Below are positions 1 through 5,303 of a stretch of DNA of 7,715 nt, piece by piece. This stretch comes from Candidatus Helarchaeota archaeon (GTDB taxonomy: Archaea; Asgardarchaeota; Lokiarchaeia; Helarchaeales; HEL-GB-A). How positions within the stretch are numbered: the first letter of the stretch is position 1; the number at the start of each line of letters is the position of its first letter. Below the pieces are notes generated by a model, which saw only the letters and a program-made list of their open reading frames with translations, had not been told where the DNA came from and ran no database searches. The position numbers were made by a program, and so were the translations under genes. The DNA lies in NCBI GenBank assembly GCA_013375455.1, contig JABXJT010000137.1:1-7715 (forward strand), read 5' to 3'.

Positions 1-894
1 TCTATAGAACCTGCCTTTTGATGTCTTATTCCAAGTCAGCGTGCCGTAATAAAATGGATTCCTTATGATTGAATTTACTGTGCTGTGTCCCCAGTAATCC
101 CCATTTGGCGACGGTATTCCTTGCTCGTTCAAAAGACGTGCAATTGCTTTGTAGCCCATCTCCTTGCCTTGACAGCCATAAATGAACCACTTAAATATTC
201 TTCTGACCACTTTCACTTTTTCAGGGTCTCCTGGAATGAATGAGACCCAATCCCTATCTGCCTTCGTAATGGATTCTGTTTTCGGGATTGTCCGGATGAG
301 CTTGCCTCTTATGTTGTAAATCTCTTTCTTGTGGTCTGCCAAGGTGCGGACTATCATGTATGGCTGGCCCTTGCTGTTTATTATCAATCGGTCATAGCCG
401 TAAGGCGCTTTCTGCCCGTTAGAGCCGCCTTTTCTCATTCTCGTTATCTTTCCTCTTATCACGTCTCTTGCCAGGCTTTTCGAATATTCCCTGGCCTGCC
501 ACTGCTTTACCGGAATCAGCAAATCGTCGGAATCGTTTCCTTGCAGGCCTTCGGAAATGTAAACGATCTCAATCCCATTTTGCCTCAGCAAAAACCTGTA
601 ATGTCCGCCTTCATCAGGATCGTATCTGCCAAACCTGGCAATGTTCCAGACCAAGATTGTATTGACAGGACAGCTTTTCCCCTGAGCTAGTCTTATCATT
701 TCCTTGAAGCCTTCTCTGCTGTCGGTGCTTGTGCCGGATTTGGCAGCGTCAATAAAAAATCTCAGCAACTCGACGTCATGCTGTTTTGCGAATTTCAGCA
801 CTTCCCTTTTCTGGTCCTCTATCGACTGCTCTTGTCTGTCGGTTGACCGCCTCAGGTAAGCCCATGCAAATCTTTTTTCTTTTGACGTTGTCAT
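1..894 (-). CDS. Large serine recombinase, C-terminal part cut by window edge
   Basis: Serine site-specific recombinase of the resolvase/invertase superfamily with a pfam07508-type 'Recombinase' domain. Such enzymes cut both DNA duplexes through a phosphoserine link and integrate, excise or invert segments. The first 298 residues are present and the frame is open at position 1. The catalytic domain begins with AYLRRSTDRQ (nucleophile Ser17, Arg15/16), followed by SREGFKEM (about 59-66) and VWNIARFGR (82-90; Arg87 and Arg90 correspond to the paired catalytic arginines). A linker helix with WQAREYSKSLARDV (132-145) leads to PYGYDR (164-169), where the Recombinase domain starts. That domain continues to NPFYYGTLTW near 279-288. 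A zinc-ribbon or coiled-coil tail would lie outside the window. The ATG overlaps the stop of the upstream MerR-type gene (TAATG), so the two are translationally coupled. Family assignment is firm; the target site is unknown. Confidence 0.93.
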   Translation of the reverse strand, partial: MTTSKEKRFAWAYLRRSTDRQEQSIEDQKREVLKFAKQHDVELLRFFIDAAKSGTSTDSREGFKEMIRLAQGKSCPVNTILVWNIARFGRYDPDEGGHYRFLLRQNGIEIVYISEGLQGNDSDDLLIPVKQWQAREYSKSLARDVIRGKITRMRKGGSNGQKAPYGYDRLIINSKGQPYMIVRTLADHKKEIYNIRGKLIRTIPKTESITKADRDWVSFIPGDPEKVKVVRRIFKWFIYGCQGKEMGYKAIARLLNEQGIPSPNGDYWGHSTVNSIIRNPFYYGTLTWNKTSKGRFYR

Positions 895-1094
895 TAGCCT
901 CTCCCCGTTATCTTTTTCAGTTTTTCAATGTCCTCTTTCGTGTAATATCTGTAATTGTTCATGGGGTCGCGCTTTGCCTTTGGTATCTTTCCTTCAGCTT
1001 CCCAATTGAAAAGAGTTCTTTTATATACGCCTAAAATTTTTGCCACTTCACTTGCCTTGTATCTTTTTTCCATGAGCCTTGACCCAAGAAGCAT
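894..1094 (-). CDS. MerR-type helix-turn-helix protein coupled to recombinase
   Basis: A 66-residue, single-domain DNA-binding protein. From residue 8 the sequence MEKRYKASEVAKILGVYKRT matches the start of MerR-family winged helix-turn-helix domains. It continues through LFNWEAEGKIPKAKR (recognition helix and turn) to NNYRYYTKEDIEKLKKI (the wing and following helix). There is no effector or dimerisation domain, as in small excisionase-like or transposon-encoded MerR proteins such as the N-terminal part of IS607-type recombinases. Its stop overlaps the recombinase ATG by one base. The likely role is recombination directionality, accessory site binding or autoregulation; this is inferred from position. 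The start is uncertain. ATG at 1094 leaves only a very short leader after the promoter, whereas ATG at 1073 (residue 8) fits the domain start better, although its AAGG is only 3 bases away. Confidence 0.85.
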   Translation of the reverse strand: MLLGSRLMEKRYKASEVAKILGVYKRTLFNWEAEGKIPKAKRDPMNNYRYYTKEDIEKLKKITGRG

Positions 1095-1112
1095 TTATTT
1101 TCTTTCGGCCAT

Positions 1113-1141
1113 AGTTTAGCATAGTTTTCACCCCTTGTCAA
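1113..1141 (-). promoter_or_regulatory. Sigma-70 type promoter of the MerR/recombinase operon
   Basis: On the minus strand a perfect TTGACA -35 box (1136-1141) is followed by exactly 17 bases and TAAACT (1113-1118) as -10. Transcription would start near 1106, about 12 bases before the first ATG of the MerR-type gene and about 33 before the second. The -35 box lies inside the last codons of the upstream 59-residue ORF, so the recombinase operon has its own promoter whether or not that ORF is transcribed. Confidence 0.75.
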
Positions 1142-1307
1142 GGCTTTTTTTCAGAGCTTTTCTCACGCATCGACGGTATCCTTTCCTCTCCATATATAAA
1201 CGCACCAGCCAGCAGGCCATAAGTCTGCTGGCATTGCTTAATCTTTCCTCGTAATCTTCCGGCAGCTTTCCGTATGTTTTTCTGAGTTTTAAATTTTTTA
1301 TTTCCAT
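1128..1307 (-). CDS. Small basic hypothetical protein (59 aa) upstream of recombinase
   Basis: A 59-residue ORF of no family I recognise. It begins MEIKNLKLRKTYGKLPEDYE and continues as a probable amphipathic helix (ERLSNASRLMACWLVRLYMERKG, about residues 21-43). It ends in a very basic tail (YRRCVRKALKKSLDKG). The balanced mix of acidic, basic and hydrophobic residues in a helical pattern favours this frame over the overlapping +1 frame (1138-1326), which is Lys/Gln-rich and lacks such a pattern. AGAGG at 1318-1322 lies 10 bases before the ATG, a rather long but usable spacing. It is transcribed in the same direction as the MerR-type and recombinase genes and sits between them and the 28-bp repeat. 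A role in recombination, for example as a nucleic-acid-binding accessory, is only suggested by position and charge. Confidence 0.5.
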   Translation of the reverse strand: MEIKNLKLRKTYGKLPEDYEERLSNASRLMACWLVRLYMERKGYRRCVRKALKKSLDKG

Positions 1308-1342
1308 TTGATTGTTGCCTCTTCACGGTCCCTTCACTATTT

Positions 1343-1370
1343 AAATGGCAGAAATGAGGGCGGATATTCC
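1343..1370 (+). repeat. 28-bp direct repeat, left copy (candidate attachment core)
   Basis: This matches 7256-7283 at 26 of 28 positions in the same orientation, including an uninterrupted 19-bp core, aaatgagggcggatattcc (1352-1370). The two differences are at 1348 and 1351. Similarity stops abruptly at 1371. A 19-bp exact match is not expected by chance in a window of this size. The copy lies 35 bases upstream of the first minus-strand gene of the recombinase unit. It may be a recombination site, an element end or a member of a wider genomic repeat family. Confidence 0.8.
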
Positions 1371-1384
1371 CGAAACATCGGGAA
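1367..1384. repeat. Perfect hairpin abutting the left repeat
   Basis: TTCCCGA (1367-1373) and TCGGGAA (1378-1384) form a perfect 7-bp inverted repeat around the loop AACA. Its left arm overlaps the last four bases of the direct repeat. No T-run follows on either strand, so it is not a typical intrinsic terminator. A binding site for the recombinase or its accessory protein is possible. The hairpin is absent beside the right copy of the repeat. Confidence 0.6.
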
Positions 1385-1551
1385 ATTGAACATTGTCAAA
1401 AGTACCAAAACCAAGCCGAATTGTCTGGCAACCTAGCAAATGTTTTTTCTTGCAATAGTTCCGAATTCATGTTAAAATTTAAAACGAAAATTTAAATTTC
1501 TCCTGATAAATTTTTATGGGATATGAAATCAAAAATGTAACTTTCTTGGAT
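1385..1551. other. A/T-rich intergenic stretch, no gene seen
   Basis: Between the recombinase unit and the mre11 promoter region there is no convincing ORF on either strand. It contains a lone minus-strand TTGACA at 1394-1399 without a matching -10, and A/T-rich runs of TTAAATTT character around 1471-1498. At 1544-1557 is a small inverted repeat, TCTTG-GATT-CAAGA. Neither a clear terminator nor an RNA gene is visible. Confidence 0.5.
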
Positions 1552-1618
1552 TCAAGACTTAAAAAATAAATCGCAGGTCAAGAATTAAAAGTGATATAAT
1601 ACAAAAGTTTAAAAGTGA
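1552..1618 (+). repeat. Three spaced TTAAAA boxes around the mre11 promoter (possible operators)
   Basis: TCAAGACTTAAAA (1552-1564) recurs with one mismatch as TCAAGAATTAAAA (1578-1590). TTAAAAGTGA at 1585-1594 recurs exactly at 1609-1618. The common TTAAAA hexamers begin at 1559, 1585 and 1609, that is 26 and 24 bases apart, and they straddle the -10 box. This could be an operator array controlling the mre11 operon. The sequence is A-rich, so part of the similarity may be low complexity. Confidence 0.35.
1592..1600 (+). promoter_or_regulatory. Extended -10 promoter of the mre11-rad50 operon
   Basis: TGATATAAT is a full extended -10 element (TG-N-TATAAT). No good -35 box lies 16-18 bases upstream, as is common for extended -10 promoters. 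Transcription would begin near 1607 and give a leader of about 40 bases before the mre11 ATG. The TTAAAA boxes lie around it. Confidence 0.55.
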
Positions 1619-1627
1619 AAAGGTTAT

Positions 1628-1645
1628 ATGAATAAAAAGAGCTGA
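1628..1645 (+). other. Five-codon upstream mini-ORF (MNKKS) before mre11
   Basis: ATG at 1628 is preceded by GAAAAGG (1617-1623, 4-base gap), a better ribosome site than anything in front of mre11. It encodes MNKKS and stops with TGA at 1643-1645, one base before the mre11 ATG (1647). Ribosomes could terminate and restart on mre11, limiting or coupling its translation. It may also be accidental. Confidence 0.35.
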
Positions 1646-1646
1646 A

Positions 1647-2780
1647 ATGAAGATAATTCACTTTTCCGATACTCATTTAGGATATTCTGAAGGCACTAAA
1701 ACAGACACCGAGACAGGTATTAATCTGAGGGAGGCTGATATCTATAGAGCATTCAGCAGAGTGGTAGATTATATTGCTCAATTAAAGCCAGACCTTATTG
1801 TCCATTCAGGCGATTTATTTGATAACCCACGGCCGAGCAACCGGACAATAAATTTTGCTTTAAAGGAAATCAAAAGAATTTCAAAATTGGATATACCTTT
1901 TGTATTGATATCAGGCAACCACTCCACTCCACGAGTGAGAACTTCAGGGTCAATATTCGAGTCTTTTGCCTTGTTCGATAACATCCGTCCTGTTTATGGT
2001 CTAGATTACCAGCAAATTAATATTAACGGTATCGCAATACACTGTCTGCCTCATATGTTAACAGAACAGGAAATGCAGAGAGCTTTTAACAACTTAAAAC
2101 CAAATCCAAGGTCAGATGCGAATATCATTGTTGCGCATGCCGGTATCACAGCGCAAACTCAATACAAGATGGGCGAATTCAACGAGCAGATAGTTCCTTT
2201 CAGCACTTTAGCAAAGAAGAGAAACTTTGATTACATCGCGTTGGGACATTATCACAGGAATGTTAAACTCGCAGATAATGCTTATTACGCAGGTTCAACG
2301 GAAAGGTTTAGTTTTGACGACGCAGCCCAGGATAAAGGTTTTTTACTAGTAAGCTTGGATAAAGGCAACCCGGATGCTAAATTTATGCCGCTGGATATAA
2401 GGGAGATGCTCTTAATAGAGCCGATAGATTGTGCCGACCTGACTGTGCACGAAATAATAAAAACATTGGAAAAGAGAATAAACAACAAGATCAAGGACAA
2501 TATTGTTCACGTAACTCTTGCGAATCTATCAAGACATAAATATGTAGAACTGGATTTTGCGAAGATGAAGGACCTTACCTCACAGGCAGCTTATGTGAAG
2601 TTCGACTATCAGTTAGTAACGGAGGGCGGCGAACCGGTTGCTCAGACAGCCATCGGCACTCTTACAACTGAATTTGAAACTTTTCTGTCGAGACAGAAGA
2701 TTGGAGACCTGAACAAGGCGCGACTTAAGGAAATGGGCATAGATTATCTGACCAGAGTTATCCTGCCCGAGGAGATATAA
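1647..2780 (+). CDS. sbcD: Mre11/SbcD-type DNA double-strand-break repair nuclease
   Basis: Mn-dependent calcineurin-like phosphoesterase acting as nuclease partner of Rad50/SbcC. The complex trims and opens blocked or hairpin DNA ends (3'-5' exo- and endonuclease activity in this family). At 377 residues it has the usual length. Phosphoesterase motifs occur in order: SDTHLG (Asp8, His10), SGDLFD (Asp56), SGNH (Asn91, catalytic His92), AHAG (His164) and LGHYH (His201, His203). They are followed by the family signature AGSTERFSF (215-223). All metal ligands are present, so it should be active. The residue after GNH is Ser where Asp is common. The C-terminal helix-rich part (about 335-377) should bind the Rad50 coiled-coil base. 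The ATG at 1647 puts the conserved MKIIHFSDTH at the very N-terminus. The stop overlaps the rad50 start (TAATG), so the two subunits are translationally coupled. The name mre11 would be equally suitable. Confidence 0.95.
   Translation: MKIIHFSDTHLGYSEGTKTDTETGINLREADIYRAFSRVVDYIAQLKPDLIVHSGDLFDNPRPSNRTINFALKEIKRISKLDIPFVLISGNHSTPRVRTSGSIFESFALFDNIRPVYGLDYQQININGIAIHCLPHMLTEQEMQRAFNNLKPNPRSDANIIVAHAGITAQTQYKMGEFNEQIVPFSTLAKKRNFDYIALGHYHRNVKLADNAYYAGSTERFSFDDAAQDKGFLLVSLDKGNPDAKFMPLDIREMLLIEPIDCADLTVHEIIKTLEKRINNKIKDNIVHVTLANLSRHKYVELDFAKMKDLTSQAAYVKFDYQLVTEGGEPVAQTAIGTLTTEFETFLSRQKIGDLNKARLKEMGIDYLTRVILPEEI
2769..2776 (+). promoter_or_regulatory. Strong ribosome binding site for rad50 inside mre11
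   Basis: GAGGAGAT in the last codons of mre11 places AGGAG 5 bases before the overlapping rad50 ATG. It is much stronger than the site of mre11 itself. It suggests Rad50 translation is assured both by coupling and by independent initiation. Confidence 0.7.
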
Positions 2781-5179
2781 TGCTACTCAATAACATAAGG
2801 CTAAAGAATTACAGAAAATTCAGAGACGAATTCATAGAGTTTCCTCGTGGCATTCTTGGAATTATAGGCAGAAACGGAGTCGGAAAATCCACCATATTTG
2901 AGGCGATAGGCTGGGCACTTTACGGAAGCGTTATGTCGAGGTCTGGAAAGGATGAGATAAAAAGCCAGAACGCCCCAGAAGGAGAGATATGCAGAGCAGA
3001 ACTTGAATTCTCGCTAGGGGGACATAACTATAAAATAGTCAGGGAACTGCAAGGGAAGAGTCCGCTATCAAGAGCATTTGTCTTTATCGATGGATCAAAC
3101 CTCCCCGAGGTTGCAAGGGATAGCGAAGTAAACAAGTATGTCGAGAAACTGCTCGGAATGGACTATGTAACTTTCATGCGAAGTGTTTATGCAAAACAGA
3201 AAGAATTAGCCTCACTTTCCATACTAACCAGAGCCGAGCGCCAAAAAGTCATAAGGAGAATGCTGAATATCGATAAGATAGATTTGGCCGTCGACGCAAT
3301 CCGCACAGATAAAAGAGATAAGCAGGAATTCATTAGAGGGATCGAGTTTAAACTAGAAGATATGAAAAAACTGAAACAGCAACAAAATAATACAACTAAA
3401 GAGATTGAAGGATTAAAAGAAAAAATTGACACTTTAGAAATTAAAAGAACGAGGCTGGAAAAGAAAAAAGGCAGAACAAGAAAATCCAGAGACAAACAAG
3501 AAGTGCTCTACAAGAAGCATAATGAGATAAAGAATTCCATTTCCAAGCTATCAAGTAAATTAGAAGGGTTAACGCAACGTAAAAACGAACTACTTAAGGA
3601 AGAACAAAAGCTCAAGAAAGAGAAGCAAACTCTTGCTACTCTGGAGCCGAAGGAGGAATTGTATGAAAAGAAAAAGCGTCAAAAGGAAGCAATGGATGAA
3701 TTAAGACTCAGGCACAATAGAAAGAATGACTTAAAAAGGTCGGTAAAACAAAAACAACGGGAGATAAAAACCCAAAACCGCCTTATTAAAGAAACTCAAA
3801 ACAGATTGCTTCCTCTCAAAGACATTGATAGAAAATACAAAAAGGCCCAAAAAGACTTAAAGGAAATAAAAAGAAAGAAAATGATTCTCGACAGGGATAC
3901 GAAGGAGATTATTAAAAAAGAATCGGTTTTCAAGTCAAAAATCGAGGAGTTGTCAGAGAAAAAAGATGAGATAAGTTCCCTCGGCCCTAACAGCAAATGC
4001 CCTGTATGTTTTCGCAGACTTGGCAAGACTCATAAAGATATTCTGAACCACTTTGAAAAAGAGATAACTAAAATAAAGGGTGAATATCAAAAGATAAGGA
4101 ACATCAAAGGAAAACTTGCAAGCCAGGAAAAGCAAATAAAAGATAACGAAGCAAGACTTGAGAAGCATAAGGATGCTTTGAATAAAAAGTTAGCTCGTAA
4201 ATCTGGATTGGAGGCAAAACTCCGAAATCAAAAACAAGAGCTATCAAAGGCTACGACCAAACTTGCTAAGGAGAAATCAGAATTAAAGAGCCTTGTTCAT
4301 GTAAAATTTAACGATGTTCAGTATAAGAAGCTCAAAACCGAACTCGAAAGTCTTTCTAAAATAAGAGATGAAATAATAAGGCTGAGAAAAGATGTCTCAA
4401 GACTGCCGCAAGTTTTGCAGGATGGCAAAATTAATTCAAAGGCCATAGCTGCACAAGAAAAGGAACTGAAAACTCAGAAAAAGGCTCTTGCTGAACTAAA
4501 ATTTGATGAGGGAAAATATGAAAAAACAAAGAGAACATTTGAGCAAGTTTCTGATGATCTCAGCGGATGCGAGACTAATTTGGAAAAGGAAGAAGGAAAT
4601 CTAAAGGTAAAAGATAGAGAGCTAAAAACAATAAAGGATAAAATAACGGAGCAGAAAACATACAGAGTCAAAATAAAATCCACTCAAACGGATATTCAGT
4701 ATCTCGAGCGCCTAGAAAGCCTTATGTCGGATTTCAGAAATGAGTTGATAAATAGAATAAGACCTCTGCTCACTGCGAGAGCTTCGTATTTGTTCAGGGA
4801 GCTCACTGACGACAGGTATCCTTTGATAGAACTGGATGAGGATTACAATATCTATATAGTTGATGAAAATCAAAAATATGGTCTAAAGAGATATTCAGGC
4901 GGAGAAGAGGACCTGGCAAATCTATGCCTGAGAATCGCGATGTCGCAGGTAATAGGAGAAAGAAGCGGAGCAGAGATTAATTTTATGGCTCTTGATGAAA
5001 TTTTTGGAAGTCAGGATGAATCGAGAAGAATCAATATACTGAATGCTTTCAACAAACTGACAAATCAATTCGCACAGATTATACTGATAACACATATCGA
5101 TACCATCAGAGAGAAACTGCCATATGTGTTGAGGATAGAAGAAAACAGCAACAAAGAAAGCCACGCGCAGTTTGAGTGA
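2780..5179 (+). CDS. sbcC: Rad50/SbcC-type SMC-like ATPase with zinc hook
   Basis: ABC/SMC-family ATPase of the Mre11-Rad50 complex. It tethers DNA ends and uses ATP to control the nuclease. The 799 residues have the full Rad50 plan. The N-terminal lobe has Walker A GRNGVGKST (30-38) and Q-loop VYAKQKEL (Gln140). A long Lys/Glu-rich coiled coil follows (about 175-400), then the zinc hook CPVC (Cys407, Cys410) and the returning coil (about 415-680). The C-terminal lobe has signature YSGGEEDLANL (Ser706), Walker B FMALDE (Asp739, Glu740), D-loop GSQDE (743-747) and the ITHID switch (His772). It is shorter than many bacterial SbcC proteins (often above 1000 residues) and nearer archaeal Rad50 size. 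All catalytic residues are intact. It pairs with the overlapping upstream mre11 gene. The low G+C and dense Lys/Glu codons reflect the coiled coil. The name rad50 is equally apt. Confidence 0.95.
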   Translation: MLLNNIRLKNYRKFRDEFIEFPRGILGIIGRNGVGKSTIFEAIGWALYGSVMSRSGKDEIKSQNAPEGEICRAELEFSLGGHNYKIVRELQGKSPLSRAFVFIDGSNLPEVARDSEVNKYVEKLLGMDYVTFMRSVYAKQKELASLSILTRAERQKVIRRMLNIDKIDLAVDAIRTDKRDKQEFIRGIEFKLEDMKKLKQQQNNTTKEIEGLKEKIDTLEIKRTRLEKKKGRTRKSRDKQEVLYKKHNEIKNSISKLSSKLEGLTQRKNELLKEEQKLKKEKQTLATLEPKEELYEKKKRQKEAMDELRLRHNRKNDLKRSVKQKQREIKTQNRLIKETQNRLLPLKDIDRKYKKAQKDLKEIKRKKMILDRDTKEIIKKESVFKSKIEELSEKKDEISSLGPNSKCPVCFRRLGKTHKDILNHFEKEITKIKGEYQKIRNIKGKLASQEKQIKDNEARLEKHKDALNKKLARKSGLEAKLRNQKQELSKATTKLAKEKSELKSLVHVKFNDVQYKKLKTELESLSKIRDEIIRLRKDVSRLPQVLQDGKINSKAIAAQEKELKTQKKALAELKFDEGKYEKTKRTFEQVSDDLSGCETNLEKEEGNLKVKDRELKTIKDKITEQKTYRVKIKSTQTDIQYLERLESLMSDFRNELINRIRPLLTARASYLFRELTDDRYPLIELDEDYNIYIVDENQKYGLKRYSGGEEDLANLCLRIAMSQVIGERSGAEINFMALDEIFGSQDESRRINILNAFNKLTNQFAQIILITHIDTIREKLPYVLRIEENSNKESHAQFE

Positions 5180-5215
5180 GTTAAGTGCGGAAATGTTAAG
5201 AGCATAGGAGCAGGA

Positions 5216-5244
5216 TTAATACAAAAAGATCGCAGTTCTAAAAT
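5216..5244 (+). promoter_or_regulatory. Possible internal promoter before the helicase gene
   Basis: TTAATA (5216-5221; 4 of 6 matches to TTGACA), a 17-base spacer and TAAAAT (5239-5244; 5 of 6 to TATAAT) lie in the 124-base gap between rad50 and the helicase. No intrinsic terminator is visible in the gap, so read-through from the mre11 promoter is also possible. A/T-rich sequence makes such matches easy to find. Confidence 0.3.
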
Positions 5245-5292
5245 TTGTGGACTAGAGGCGATGCCGTATTTGCCCGAAAAAAATCTAATACC

Positions 5293-5296
5293 GGAG
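5293..5296 (+). promoter_or_regulatory. Ribosome binding site fixing the GTG start of the helicase
   Basis: GGAG lies 7 bases before GTG at 5304. An in-frame TAA at 5286-5288 leaves no room for an earlier start, and the conserved Q-motif begins a few residues later. This makes GTG the start codon. Confidence 0.7.
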
Positions 5297-5303
5297 ATTT
5301 TGC

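Larger units (their letters stand above)
1..1370 (-). mobile_element. Putative serine-recombinase mobile element, right-hand end (left end outside window)
   Basis: Three minus-strand genes form a compact unit: a small basic protein, a MerR-type DNA-binding protein and a serine recombinase. Just upstream of the unit is a 28-bp motif that recurs 5.9 kb away in direct orientation. In integrative elements of this class the recombinase commonly lies close to one attachment site, so 1343-1370 is a reasonable candidate for one end. The other end is not in the window, so the element's size and cargo are unknown. By eye, G+C is higher across much of the recombinase gene than in the rad50 and helicase genes, which is consistent with a separate origin. 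It could instead extend rightward and include the mre11-rad50-helicase genes. The boundary is inferred, not demonstrated. Confidence 0.45.

Noticed and set aside
331..690. 119-codon plus-strand ORF
   Set aside because: It lies antisense to the serine recombinase, whose motifs are unmistakable; the protein has no family pattern.
1138..1326. 62-codon minus-strand ORF (MKRQQSNGN...)
   Set aside because: It overlaps the 59-codon frame at 1128-1307, is low-complexity Lys/Gln-rich without a helical pattern, and uses a GTG start with little support. The alternative frame looks more protein-like.
1394..1399. Lone minus-strand TTGACA as a promoter for the 59-residue ORF
   Set aside because: No acceptable -10 hexamer lies 16-18 bases downstream; the region there is the hairpin and repeat.
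3187..3495. Antisense ORFs within rad50 (102 codons here, others further on)
   Set aside because: They are antisense shadows of the Lys/Glu-rich coiled coil, giving Ser/Phe/Leu-rich translations that only look like membrane proteins.
5177..5179. Alternative genetic code (TGA as glycine)
   Set aside because: TGA ends rad50 where the Rad50 fold is complete, and reading on gives no conserved extension; the standard bacterial code fits.
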